From assembly GCA_963978905.1 (NCBI GenBank), contig OZ022261.1, forward strand, positions 28,021,686-28,085,685: DNA of 64,000 nt. The letters run 5' to 3'. The stretch comes from Trichostrongylus colubriformis (lineage: Eukaryota > Nematoda > Chromadorea > Rhabditida > Trichostrongylidae). Below are positions 1-12,620 of the stretch, one piece after another (position 1 is the stretch's first letter; the number at the start of each line of letters is the position of its first letter). The notes beneath the pieces were generated by a model. The model was not told where the DNA came from and ran no database searches. It saw only the letters and a program-made list of their open reading frames with translations. Made by a program: the position numbers and the translations under genes.

Positions 1-816
1 TTTGTAGAGTGTGAGTTCCTTCTTACTGCAGAGTGGAGGAAGTGAACCGCTTTTTTATCGAACAAAGATGCCCTTTACCAGCGTCGGCTTGCGAAGGGCG
101 TGGCAAAAACGCTTCCTAACGCTCTCCGACCAATGGCGATCCACCTCGATTCCTTCCGATAAAAGCGGTTCGCGCTTCAAAATATATAAAAAGGGTGATA
201 AAGTAGGAAGCTTCGGGTATTGTCGGATACTGCTTGCGTCCATCTGATAGGAAGCATTTTTGACATTATCGCAGGCAAAACTATGATATGCCCATGTAAA
301 TATGTATTACTCTGAGAATGCAGTCATCACCACAAAATGCTGGGCCACTGCAATTTTTGAAACTTTTGGAAGTAACGCCCACTCCCCGTGCGACGAATGT
401 GTCCTCATATTGGCTCCATACTGTATGTAGAAAGCTGTCGTGAAATGAGGAGCAGTGCTAATCAGGTAGAGCTTTCCATTGGATGAGTAACCACATTACG
501 CGGTCCTTGATCCATGTAGGGGATTTCTTGATCGTCAGTGATCAGCAGAGGTTCACAGATGGGAATGCTGTCAAGTACGTCGACACCACATTTATTTTCT
601 CCACGGGGGGTTGTTGTGGGTTGGCTAGCGTTCATGGTCGCTCCAGTGAGACCTCGGGGGTTCTCTCGATGTTAATACTTGTTAACTGGCTTGTTGAACA
701 GTTTCATTCTGTCCTCTCAAAATTCTGAGATTTTTTCTCTTTTTGTTTCTTTGAATTGTCAACTATCTCATTCTGTCCTCGTGCTATCAGAAACGATGAG
801 AAACGTTTTATTTCAG
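1..816. other. Upstream syntaxin intron sequence, no exon found
   Basis: Short open frames occur but none continues the syntaxin reading frame into the acceptor at 817. The start of the syntaxin gene must be outside the window or in exons too diverged to see. Confidence 0.5.
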
Positions 817-3800
817 TTATTTTTCCGTGAAGTCAATCCACTTTCGGTCTCCGCCAGGGCGGCGTTAACCGACGTCAAACGACGTCATAACGAAATCGTT
901 GAACTCGAAAAAAGTATACAGGAAATGCAGGAGATATTCATCGATTTGCAGAATCTCACTGAAGTTCAGGTTGGAACACCATATTTTCTTTAAAAGACGT
1001 CTGTTCAGCGGTTTCTCACGAGGTTTCTCCACTAAAGGGGGCGCCAAAAAAAAAGTAATTTTGCTCACGGCTCACATCCGCCACCTATTCAAAACATAGG
1101 GAAACGAAAGAGATAAAAGTGTTGAGCAAAATGCCCCGAAATGTTCCTCTAGAAACAGGAGCAAGCTGAGACTCGCTATTTTCACCTTCATCAAAATACG
1201 GAACCTTCAGTAGCGCAGTCGGGCCTCAAAGCACCTACGGTATCAAGGTCCCCTTAAAACAATGGAGCCAGGTTCGGTGGTAGGTCTTTTGTGTTAAGCG
1301 TCCTAAGGATTGGCCCTTCGCTTCATGGAAGTCACACAGACCCTGCTGCTTGGACTACGCTTCTATGATCCGAAGTATTAATTTCATGCCTCAAACCTGC
1401 CTCCGGAGGGGTTTTAGTGGTAACGGCACGTTCTTGTTCTTGAGAACGAATGGCACTAGGAACCCGAAAAAAACAGGTGTTCAAGAACACCATCCATTAT
1501 GAATCTTCTCAAGTACCCAGAGTGAACGGACCTTAGCAAGGTTGTAAACGAGGGCGACGAAACTTCGAATTTGGCCCAGTTGGGGTAACACATCATGTTC
1601 ACTGGGAACAAGCTCCCGTTCCTGCCCGTGCAGAAAGCTGTTGCGGAGTACAGTGATAGAGTGAGGTCTGCTCTTAACTTTGGAGATGAAAACCCCTCGT
1701 TAGATTTGCTGAAGTTCGACTAAAGTAGGGTTAAAATGGAGAAGACAAAATTACTTTTTTTGGCACCCCCTGTAATCGCTGCAAACTACGTAGTGGCCCG
1801 TTATGGGTGGAGGTTTTGCCTGTGGATTCATGGCTTGAGTTTCGCTCTATTGGCCACTCGGTTCACACAGCTGCCTATGAATGCTGTACTGGAGCATTTT
1901 CTAGCGCACTTCCATGAAGTTAATTATTGCTTATATTGAGTGAAGCTAAGGTTTTCCTTGTTCGTCTAGTAGATGCTTTCCATTCGTTTTTATTAATTTC
2001 TGTAATTAAAAATCACAGTTTTTGAATTTTTGGTGTGGAACATATCAATATTCAGTTTTCATGTTAATCTTATCAAGCAGGTAAAAAGAAATTATAAGTA
2101 CTCCAAGAATGTGATTTAAACTCAGAAAATTCAGTGTTGCTTTTCTCAGTGCAGAATTAGTGAAGGTGTACGACTGTACGACTATGTTGTGTACGACTTG
2201 CCGAGATCTTACACCCGATTTCAAATTCGCGCGGAAAGGGCGTCCGTTATACTGCTTCAATCTGTACCCTCACAAGGGAGCTCTTTCTCTTCCCCGTTGA
2301 ATGGTTTGGAGTTATTGTCCTTCACCCGTATGCCCTCCAGCTTGTGTGAGTCGACACTGTCCAACTAGGTCATAGCATCGAGTAGATTGCTCCGCCGCGC
2401 GCGACACGTTTCTCACTGGCCCCGGGGTGTGTTGCAAGTGTTCCGATTTCTAGAGGTCGGCACCGAAATGGGTCACCGAGCGCGGCGACGCTTTGCGAAT
2501 TGTCCGAATGGTGGCGCGTCCTGCCGTCTGGGCTCTCCTAGATTTGCCTAAGCCTCTGTAGGGAGGAGCTTTGGCAGCGTGTTTTTACCTGTCTTTACCT
2601 GATCACAATCCGCCGCGCAGCCTGACCTGACCTCACCAGTCGGAACACTTGCACTCCACCCCTGGCCCCGTTGTGAAATGAGCCAATTCTTAGCGGGACC
2701 ATCAGAGAACTTCGTGATGCGCGGTGACCTGATTCGCGTGATCCCGTTACCATTTGGACAGTCCCAACGCACAATTCGCTCCTGCTAGCTGAATGGATAT
2801 GAGAATCAGGAACTTCCAAGTCACTCGTAACCGTTGGATGCGGTACGGTTCGAGAACATACCGCCGAGTTTGCAACAGTAACCAGGACTTTTAGTCACAA
2901 GCAAGGAGCTGGCTGTCGCAAGGAGTCGGGGGCAATTTTTTTTTGTTTTGAAATTAACCAAAAAAGCTCCTCCATTAACGACTCCATACTGAAGCAAATA
3001 TAATAAACCAGTTGGGCTGGTGCACACAACTGCGCGCGCCCACATGGAAGCATGCTAATTGGGCTTGATCGATATCGATCGATCAGTATCATCATTCGAA
3101 CGGTTTCAGAAACGGGCAATTCGCAAAAACGGAAAAGGGAAACAAAATTCCTCTCGTCAATCTCGTCCTTATATCACTTTAGGAATTGAGAGTCCCAGCT
3201 TTGCTGCGACGCGGGATATGAATTCCCCGCGATTCACCTTTCGAGGCTCCTTATCAGTTGGTATCACTTCCGTTCCCTCACCATTGATGTCCCATTACCA
3301 CTCCCTATATCACCTTAAAAATTCACAGTCCCAGCCCTACTGCGACGCGAGATATGAATTTCGTGACAGACGGAGGGACGGACAAAGGGACGGACGGATG
3401 GACGTAGAGACAGACGAAGCGTTTTATATATATAGTAGGGATATAGCAAGCATAATGTCTGAATTAGCAAAATGTGCATAGGGGGTTTGCACCTATGGCA
3501 TCTGAAATCTCAAATAGAATCAACAAAAACTTGAAAAAAGCATTAGTCAAAAAGACGAGAAATTATGATCTGATCAATATCTTTCTCCTAATCGCATCTT
3601 TCCGCTTTCACATTTGCCATATCGATTTTTCTTCCTTATTTTTGTGTCTACCGCAGTTCTTTTCTAATCGTTCCATTTTCCTGACTGTTTTTTATCCACG
3701 CGCTGATATTTTTTAAATCCATTTGTGGGTCAAATCAAGTCGGGGGGAGACGCAAATTTGCGTCGACGTTTCACCCACGTCAAAACTTCTTTCCCTCCCT

Positions 3801-5593
3801 AGGCTTAGGCTAAAGCAGATAAGACCTATGCTTTGACATATGCTTTTTTATGTAGAAGGAGGAGATATCAATTTAAGCCTAAGCCTAGGGAGGGAAAGGA
3901 GTTTCGACGTCGACGCAAAATTGCGTCTCCCCCCCGACTTGATTTGACCCCCATTTGTTTCAAAGTTATAACTTCTGCACCTTTTTCATTTGATTTCGGT
4001 CTGTTTGATTTTCTGTAGCCAATGTAAGTAACAACAATTAACCAGTAACCACATAACCACGGTTACATACTTATTGACGATGTCCCCGATGTGAAAACTA
4101 CGGAAAATAGAATGGATTTCATTGAAAAATATCAATGGATCGCTTTTTTGATGATCTCAAATTTTTCAGGGCGATATTGTGGATAATATTGAGCGTAACG
4201 TGGACAGTACAAAGACGCACGTTGAAGAAGGGGCACGAAATGTTAAAGTCGGATTGCAGTATAAGAAAAGTGCTATGCGAAAGAAGGTCAGCTCATTTTA
4301 CACGCAAATAAATAAAATTATGAAAAGTGTGAAACATTTTTTATTCTACTTCTCGACATTAAGGGGAAGTCATATACCGTTACATAACGTTTATACGGTT
4401 TGCAAGGTCAGGTCATATCAAGGTCCGTTAAGGAATCCTTCATGGAAAAATAAGTCTCATATATTTATGTTGTATTTGCGTTATGTGGGCCGCATGCAAA
4501 ATTTCGTGCAAAAAAATGTGAATTTGACTGAGATACAGCACCAAAAAGTCTCTACCGGGTGGGCGGGGCCTTCGAGCAAGTGCCCACCCCGTCGTCCACT
4601 GCGGTGGCAGACACGTCGTAGGAGCAGAAAGTTACGTAAATAGTCCCAATCTCCGTTCCCAACCACGACGAACAACGGGACAGAGTTTTTACTCAGAGGT
4701 CCCGCCCGCTCGGACAGGCAAATACAACATAAATATAAGGGGAGCAAAGAAACTCGCTTTTCCGTTAACGATTCCTATAACAAATAAACCACTCGGGTTT
4801 TCATTTCACTATTTCTCTAACCTTGTGATTTCTAGATTTTTTGCAGTTAAATGGAAGAAAGTTCTCAGAATTCTTCAAGTTTTTGACTTGACGTTGAAGT
4901 GAGCAAGGGGCTATTTTTTTCCTCTTCCGAAGCAGCCTCTATGGGGTAAGCGAGGATCGTGTTGGAGCGATATTTCAATGATTGACGTAATATGTGGAAT
5001 GTGGAGTCCAAATTCACATATGTGACTTTTTCAGCCACACTACAAAATTGGATTCATTGCATTAGAAAATTGGGAATGTGTTCTCACAACATATCCTGCC
5101 TTCAGACAGGCTAATCCCTCAAAATAAGTGCAGGGGAATCGTATCCTCGGTGCACACGCAGCCGATTCTCGAATGATTATTTTGTGCATATGCATTTATA
5201 TTGATTAGGAAATTTATTTGAATAAAAGCGGCATGGGCGGAGTTTGAGTGATTGGCGTAACATTTGTAATGTAAGTACTATGGAATGTAGTAACTAATTG
5301 TTTATACATCGTTTCGGTCTCGATTCAGAACCAAGGTCCATTAAAATTTGCATTCACTGGAATGGCTCCCCATAAAACTCGAACCTCAATGAGATTCATA
5401 ATAGTGCCTGTTGCGGCATTAGAAATTCAGCTACTAACTCATTACAAATGTTTTACTTCCATGATCTACTCCGATCGATAGTTGGATAAAGTGCTTTCAG
5501 GTAATGGTGGCACTATGTGTTGTGATACTGATTCTACTCCTCATAGTGGCCGCTATCGTCCTCGCAGTTGTACTCTCTGGTGGCAAAAAGTGA
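817..5593 (+). CDS. Syntaxin (Qa-SNARE), 3' three exons, 5'-partial
   Basis: Membrane-fusion SNARE. Coding exons are 817-969, 4170-4286 and 5501-5593, all phase 0 with ag/gt borders, giving the C-terminal 120 residues. Exons 1 and 2 encode the end of the linker and the Qa-SNARE helix: about residues 15-51 contain RRHNEIVELEKSIQEMQEIF, and the next exon begins GDIVDNIERNVDSTKTHVEE. The zero-layer glutamine is the last codon of exon 1 (967-969), directly before the intron. The last exon is a tail anchor: about 25 hydrophobic residues (VMVALCVVILILLLIVAAIV and on) followed by LSGGKK and TGA. The Habc domain and start codon are not in the window; no convincing earlier exon was found in 1-816. The family (plasma-membrane syntaxin 1-4 type) is clear from the SNARE motif, but the exact paralogue is not. 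Both introns contain mobile elements (1035-1772, 3170-3442, 3727-3950, 4462-4735). A TATAAA at 5813 and an AATAAA at 6772 are the first poly(A)-signal-like hexamers noticed downstream. Confidence 0.9.
1035..1772 (+). mobile_element. 735-bp TA-flanked element, copy 1
   Basis: Terminal inverted repeat CAGGGGGTGCCAAAAAAAGT at the right end (revcomp) and a two-mismatch copy at the left; TA lies outside each end (1033-1034, 1773-1774). Closely related over its whole length to 6844-7577. TA duplication and about 27-bp ends fit a Tc1/mariner-superfamily non-autonomous element. No transposase is readable. It lies in the syntaxin intron just after the exon ending at 969. Confidence 0.75.
3170..3442 (+). 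repeat. RTE-type 3' tail, copy 1
   Basis: Contains the module caccattgatgtccc, then gatatgaatttcgtgacagac, a run of gacgga units, and ends in tatatatatagtaggg. The same order occurs at 55160-55366 and, more diverged, at 59878-60045. This is the form of the 3' end of nematode RTE elements and their short non-autonomous derivatives. It lies in the syntaxin intron. Confidence 0.55.
3727..3950. mobile_element. MITE with perfect 8-bp target duplication
   Basis: Terminal inverted repeats of about 80 bp start GGGTCAAATCAAGTCGGGGG. The 8-mer CCATTTGT flanks both ends exactly (3719-3726 and 3951-3958). An 8-bp duplication suggests a hAT-type transposase, although hAT ends usually start CAGGG or TAGGG. 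224 bp, non-coding, in the syntaxin intron about 220 bp before the exon at 4170. Confidence 0.8.
4462..4735. mobile_element. TA-flanked MITE, TATTTATG family, copy A
   Basis: Inverted ends TATTTATGTTGTATTTGC and its complement, with TA outside each end (4460-4461, 4736-4737). The interior contains gggtgggcggggcc and gcaagtgcccaccccgtcgt, shared with 44217-44560. 274 bp, in the syntaxin intron. Confidence 0.75.
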
Positions 5594-6843
5594 ACTGCGG
5601 TGTAAAGCGAGGAAAGAAAGCCGTTTTTAGAAATTGTTCCGTGAATCTGATCCTTCAGAAAAGTCAACGTCACAGTGCTGCCTTTCGATTTTTTTCTTTT
5701 TTTTTGCTTTATGTTGTACATCAGTTGAAAACTTACGTATTTCTCGTCTTTGAGAATTTTTTCTTCGAGTTTCATTCTCGATTTAGTCTCGATTAACTTG
5801 ATGGTGATCGACTATAAAACGCCCAGTTTACCAGGCTACCCCCTTCTTTGTACATACCTTGTTTATTGATCGTTTCGAAGGAAGAGGGGAGCTTTTTACC
5901 AGCAGAAGAATTTTAATTTTTCCCATCGCTGTCAAGATGAATAATCATTACGGTTGTTTATTAGATAATCAGAGAATTGCCCAATTACCGATTACTTTTG
6001 CATCATTAGTAAATTCTGCTTAGATAGGTAAGACATCGCTTTACGGGACGACATAACACTTATCGATTAACACTTAATCACCCTTCACCATGTGATCACA
6101 ATTTTTATGTTGTAACCATTGGCATATAAATGAAGCTTTATGTTTTCTTGCGACAGTTACTGCTCATGTCTCGATCGAATATCAACGCTTCAAGGCACCA
6201 AGAGGTAATAATAAGGATGATTGCTCTATACACATGGTACAAAGGTACTAAGAAGTCGAGAAAAATGGATCGGGCAAATTTTTAGAGAGGCTAACTTCTT
6301 TCTTTGTCTCCTTCGGTAGACGTGTTCCCCGATTCTGCCCTCCCTCACCTATCGGTCGGAACCACGTGGATTTGTGATGTGCGGCGGTCATGCACAGCAC
6401 GTGCATGTCGCGCGTTCGCTTGTAGGGAAGCACATGCTCGCACATTCACCTTTGAGCTCGAAAGAGTTTGTTTGAAAAGCGCATTGTGTCACGCATCGTT
6501 TACTTGGACTTCGTACGTTCATTTACCATTTACAGTACTAATCGTATTTTCCCCTGATGACCGCTCAGATCAACCATTTGGGCTTTCAGGAAACACGGAT
6601 TTTCAGATGTATGCATATTGGTTGGCTGGCTATGTATTTGTTTGTCGAGCAATGGCTCAGCTTGGCCACACACAATGAAACGTACATCGCTGTGACGTTC
6701 TCAAATGCTGGATTTTAATGCTCTCCAAATTTACAAAACGACTGTGTGAACGGAGTAGTGAAGGTTTTCTGAATAAACAATACTACTAAATGACAAATGC
6801 AACTTCCTGTAGATCAAGAGCCTTGCGTTCTCGTACAGAACTA

Positions 6844-7577
6844 CAGGGAATGCCAAAAAAGTAATTTTGCTCACGGTTCACATCCGCCAAGTATAGTACA
6901 AATCAGAGGGGAAACGGAGATGAAAGTATTAGGGCAGAATATTCCCGAAACGTTCCTTCAAAAACAGGAGCAAGCTAAAATTCACTTCTTTCACCTTCAT
7001 CAGAACACGGAGCCTCCAGTCGGGCTTCAGAGCACCTACGGTATTAAGGGTCCACTTTAAACAGTGGAGCCAGGTTCCGTTGGAGGTCTTCTGTAGGAAG
7101 CCTCCTGAGGATTGGTCCTTCGACTCATGGAAGTCACAGAGCTCTTGCTGCTTGGACAACGCTGCAATGGTCAGAAGTGTCGTTTTTCATGCCTCAAACT
7201 CGCCTCCGAAGGGGTTTCAATGGTGGAGGCACGCACGGTTCTTGGAAGCGAGGGACGTTGGGAACACGGAGAAAACGGAATGTCCAAGAACACCACCCAA
7301 TATGAACCCTCTCAGGTACCCACAGTAAACGGATCTTAGCGAGGTTGTGAACGAGAGCGACGAAATCTCGGATCTTGTCGTGTTGACGTGACACATAATG
7401 TTCACGCAGAATAAGCTCGCAATTCTGCTCGTGCAGAAAGCTGTTACGGGGTTCAGTGATAGAGTGAGGTCTGTTCCTGAATTTGGTGATGAAAATACCT
7501 CTTCAGAATTTGCCGAAATTCGACTAAAGTAGGGTTGAAAGTGGAGAAGAAAAAATTACTTTTTTTGGCACTCTTTG
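6844..7577 (+). mobile_element. 735-bp TA-flanked element, copy 2
   Basis: Same family and orientation as 1035-1772. The left end reads TA then CAGGGAATGCCAAAAAAGT; the right end is TTTTTTTGGCACTCTTTG with the flanking TA mutated to TT. The short frames at 6797-7405 are internal sequence of this element and not genes. Confidence 0.75.
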
Positions 7578-8061
7578 TTGTTTTCGTATTCAGAGGATCG
7601 GATCGAGTCGCCCTCGGAGACACGCTTTCAACTAGATCGAGATTTTGACCTACCTCTAAAAAATCAAGTAGGTAGTGTATCTATTTAGTAGTTTTCTCCA
7701 CTAGTTTAAAGAAATCACATAATTGCAAAAGAGGAGCATTTCCTTGGTAAACGTAAACGACTTCGCGCGCACGTTCCCAGTCACACAGGGACTTTGTGCA
7801 TTGTATTAACATGTGGATTTGGGCAGAAACTTAACAATGGCAGCATCTCGGGCCCCTCACCACGACCATTACAATGGTTCTGCGCAAAAACGCCCGGCGC
7901 GCGTATTACTGGCGCCTTCACTTACCATGAAATGGCATTGTTTATTCAAAAATCGCTGTTGTGTACCGCTCCCTCAACCATCGTGTGTTTCAGGTATTTC
8001 CATTGTATGCGTGCAGTATGTTATACCACCGCTCTCCTCCACCGTGACACAGGGTTCGTGT

Positions 8062-8297
8062 GTGTGTACCCTTATGTTAGGATTTCGCATCGCGGCGGGT
8101 CGCGAGCGAAGCTATGCGGACGAGCTTAAGGAGCCGTTTGTTGGGTCCCCAAAGCGATTACAAGTCATCTGTGTATAGCGCCCCTAGCATTAACATGTAA
8201 TCGCTCTAGGATCCAACTCTAGTGCCGCGCACAGCTCGCACACACCGTGTCGCACGCCACTCGTCGTGGTGCGAAATCCTGACATAAAGGTACACAC
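8062..8297. mobile_element. 235-bp inverted-repeat element, copy 1
   Basis: Ends GTGTGTACCCTTATGTTAGG and the complement on the right (cctgacataaaggtacacac), each running into gatttcgca / tgcgaaatc. The interior shares tgttgggtccc(a/g)aagcgatt with 12621-12855. No clear target duplication. The frames 7794-8178 overlap its left half and are not supported as genes. Confidence 0.65.
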
Positions 8298-8389
8298 TCA
8301 GGTTTCGTACATCATCCAATCTGCAGCCATTTTATATGAACTGCCACAATGAAATCTTCATCAGGGCACTTCCAGGTGTCGAGGAAGAT

Positions 8390-8503
8390 AGCCACTCCAA
8401 TTCGAACCTCCCTCTACGGAGACCAAATACGATCCCTTTTTTTGACAGCCACTCCAATTCGAACCTCCCTCTACGGAGACCAAATACGATCCCTTTTTTT
8501 GAC
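8390..8503 (+). repeat. Perfect 57-bp tandem duplication
   Basis: The 57-bp unit at 8390-8446 is repeated without change at 8447-8503. It lies inside a dispersed repeat that is also seen, diverged, at about 18298-18500 (shared tccaggtgt, ctctacg.ga, ccaaatac, ttattgaaagttcaga). Confidence 0.85.
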
Positions 8504-11165
8504 CTCTATAATACTAGTAGCTATTGCCGAATTGTATAGTTGCAATGGATTTCATTGCTATATGTAATCTTACCTGAAGCAAAAATATATTTACCTCACA
8601 TTTCCTCACAAGGGTTCGCTGTGAAATACCCTTCGCTTCTTAACTGTTTATTGAAAGTTCAGATCCTTAAGTTCCTTTAATTCAGAGATTGATGAGAGAT
8701 GCTGAGTTGGTGAAGATTTTTCCACTCTGTACAGGTCACTACTTCACAGACTCTGCTCACTCTCATGGCTTCATTTTACGACTAACTAAAAAGGAATGGA
8801 CGAAGATGGTGAAGGTGGTTCAGTGGCAAATTGAGCCGCTTGCGCTCTCACGGTTCAGGGATTAAATCGCAGATCATTGCTAATTCGGGCCAAGGGAGCG
8901 TTCATCCCTCTGCGGTGGAATAAGTGGTACCAGTCTCGTGTAGAACGATGGAGACACTGAACCATATAAGGCTCTGATGGCCTCCGGTATTCATTTAAAG
9001 GCAAAATATCGTGTTTACCGGTCACCGCGATCCTGAATGGGAACGCGTGACACATCCGACGAAGGCTTCATCAGCGTTGGATCTTCTGTAATTTGTGTAG
9101 ATGCAGAAAAGTGGAGATGGAAACGTGACGAAGTGACCCCCCTCCCGTATCCCTGTGCTATGACCTGATGTTCTATTTTTGGATAGTCATAAGTCAAAGA
9201 TATTTTTGATGTCGCGTATGCATCCCATCCCTGCATTACAACTCCAAATGTACTTTGACAAATTCTACTAATGTCTGCACTTTTTTCTGTGTTGAACTTT
9301 ACCGCCTTACTTAATGTAATGAGAAGTAGACGGGAAGTACGACAGTCATTTCTTCGCCAGCATCTGAAAAGGTCCTCTGAAGTACCCCGAGAAGGGATAA
9401 ACTCTTTTCACTGACACTTCTTCCTCCCACTATAGATCGGTAGTCTTGATGGATGATATAGCCCCACGCCGTACCTTAGAGGGCCTTCTGGATCACGGCC
9501 ACAAGTCCTGAATCATTAGAAAGGAGGAATGCGAGCAAGTCACTTGCGGCTGGCCTTCGCGCAATCCCCCGTGGTTTTCTCTTCCTCGGGGTTTGGGGTT
9601 AGAAGAATAATCAATGGGGTGTTATACAAATTCAAAGGTGCACTCGGGTTTTTTGCTCCCGGAAAAGTTTAATTGGAGCAAACTCACTCAAGGATTTCCT
9701 CAGGTAGGTGGTCTCAGGCTTTTTACCTATTCAAACCCCTCTTCTACCTCTACGGGGTGGCAGGTGGACCTTTACAGTCGACAGTCTCAAAGGTCAGTCA
9801 GTAACTCTCTGAACAACGTTCCTTTTTTACAAACTGTCAATTTTTCCGTGAAATGAAATGGGGTTCGATCGAATAATTTTCATAAAAACTCCACTATTGC
9901 AGACTCTGAAAAGGCGACGACGCCGAAACGCCAGGAATGTCGGAAATAAAGTTATTAACAATCTTGGTTGAAGCTAAAACATCCGAACAGTCTGAATGGA
10001 GATGTGGAATTTTTGTTGGTACCCTGAGCACATTCTCTGGAACAACACGATGGCGTCAGTCGATAAATATGCACCCTTTCACTTGTTTTAAAGACAGTGA
10101 TAGGGGGAATGTGGGTGATAAGGAATCCTAAAAGGAGTCATTTGATGAAAAACTACGGGTCTGAAAGGCCTATGCATGACGAAATCCCCCGGAGAAGGCG
10201 CCTCCTTGAGCTGTGGCGGAGGCGGCCTCATCGGGGCAAGCCGCCTTTATTCAAGGCAGCCCGCCTCCTAGCGACGAGCTCTCCATGATTGGCTAGGGTT
10301 GGAGGGGCCAAGGCGATGCGGCCCGCTGGAGCGATCGCTGCGCGCTTTCGTAAACAGAGCAACGCATACCCTTTTCTAATCAGCTGATTATCTTTTTCCG
10401 TGTTTTTGATTTTTGCTGCTTACCCGTGGAGTTCGCGAGTTTTTCTTTTCTATTCTTCTTTTCTTTTCCATCAATACTCACTTGTTGTGTTCGCTCGTCT
10501 GCAGTCAACGATAGGGTGCCTTTCGAGTTCTTTGTACTGTTTCCACGCTCTTTTTACGCATTGATTGCCTGGATACATGCGAAGGCAAAGTCGTCCGGGC
10601 CGCCCGCCTGTTGACGGAATGGTCGTCTACGTCGAGAATCATTTACCTCCGTTTTTCCTTCGCCGTCGTATTACTGATCATCTCGCCCTTCATATTCGCC
10701 ACTTTTTTCGCATTTCGTCCGATTTTTCCCTAACACTGCCTTTAGGGATACGGCTTTAGCGATTCTCAGCCTTTTCGCTTCGGCAACGGTGTACATTAGC
10801 GACTGCGCTCAGAATCATACGGTAATTGTTTGGTTGGTCCCATGCGCCCCATTTTGTATGCGGATTATACTACATGAGAGGTGGTAGTGGAGACGGTAGG
10901 AAGACAGTGTGCTGTAAGCATACCATAGCCAGGCTCAATTCATTGCGAATCAAGTAATCTTACTGGAAGTCGGATGCCAACTCGCAGAAGAAAAGTATAC
11001 TGTCCGCAACACTGATTCACTGCACGCGAATATCCAGTATGGTAGAAGCAGATTTTCGCATTTCAACGCCTATGATGAAAGACTCCCATCGAACCGGTTC
11101 CAAACACTCGATTTATCTATTTAAACTACTCCCGCCCAAACCTTGTGCGTAGGGTCACGAAACTC

Positions 11166-11450
11166 GGGTGGAAAAGCTGACCTACAATAGTTTTAAATTA
11201 GGTGGACCTTGCTCACCTTCGCAGTCAATACGCTATCTGAGCATCCCTGTGACAGGACACTTAGGTTGGTCACCGCCCCAACTGCTTCACCGCACGCGGT
11301 GGAGCGCCTTAGTTATTCCCTTGTGAAATGGCTGTTAGCTAAAGACGCAGCCGTAGCCTCCTCGCGTGACCTGACCCAGTTCGAGTGTCCTGTCGCACAC
11401 TCCGTCTCAATGAAATAACGATCTCTGCAAAAAAAATAGCTTTTCCACCC
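11166..11450. mobile_element. Possible MITE with GGGTGGAAAAGCT ends
   Basis: GGGTGGAAAAGCT at 11166 and AGCTTTTCCACCC at 11438-11450 form 13-bp inverted ends 285 bp apart, with no coding content. No convincing target duplication was found, so this is tentative. Confidence 0.35.
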
Positions 11451-12620
11451 AAACCGCATTCCGTATGGCTTTCAAATATATAATATTTTGCCGCGTATTT
11501 CAAGCTGGATCGGTAGCTGGAAATCCTCTCTTCAGTGACTCAACTGTATCATTTTCAGATGCACGAGCTACAACCAGGATGCAACCACAAGATTTCAATG
11601 GTATATCCAAAGCTAAGTGCCTCTCTACAACTAGCACTATTGTGCATTAGTATAATCCGACCGTAATCGTTTCAGTGTAACAACATTTCACATCAATAAA
11701 ATACCTTGGCAAGTAATATCGCGTCAAATTCACACTCAAGACTACTATTCCGATAAGTACATGGGAAACATTAGCACATTAAGGGAACAGGTTCTGTTAC
11801 CATGGAGACCAAGGTGTTGAGCTAGATGTAACCGTCCGTTGATGAAATTAAGCGCATTATACGGGAGAGTATCAAATTCGCAGTCTGTTTGTCGTCGCGT
11901 TCATGACTGATTCATGGGTGTGTCATGTTGAAGAGTGAACAGAACGTAAGCCGTCAATCATAGCTAATAAGCGCGAGAACGCGGATCTCATTTTCTCACT
12001 GAATCCCCGCTGGCAGCTCAGCTATGTGCAACCACCCCTTCACCGTGTCACAAACCAATGGACTTAAGCTGCGTTCCACCCGATTATCCACCTCTTATAT
12101 AACCTCGTTGGGTCCAACAAGTATTGAAAGCCACAAGCGCTTTGAGCGTCAGGAAGCCAATTATTACGCATCGAGAATTACCCATTACTGAAGACTTTCC
12201 GCCATTCCCCATACAGGCAAAGGACCAATGGCGTTGGGGGTGGAACCACCCACCAGCTTCAGCACGCCCACTGCCCTTAAGGGCATTCCTCCTCTTTGTC
12301 ACTTATTCACATGCTGTCCACCTTTGACAGCTCTTCCCTTCGTTTTGAGTGAGTGGGTCTAAACATCTGACGCTAATGAATTTCTGATTCATCTACGTGA
12401 CTCTGTGATTCATTTCTGAGAACAAAACAGTGTCATAAAAAATCAGAACTTTGTTTCCTATTTCATGCCCACTGTTCACATATTCACCTTCGACTGTTCG
12501 AATGTGAGAACAATGACGTGTCAAAAGCCACGTTTGACCTGAAAGTTGGCATCTTTTGAACAACAGTTGTTTTTGAGCAACGAGCATATAACAGCACATA
12601 GCACGATAATCTTGGCTCTG

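Noticed and set aside
483..595. Possible upstream syntaxin exon ending at the donor-like gtacgt near 578
   Set aside because: No reading frame ends in phase 0 to join the exon at 817 without a stop, and the peptide does not resemble the syntaxin linker.
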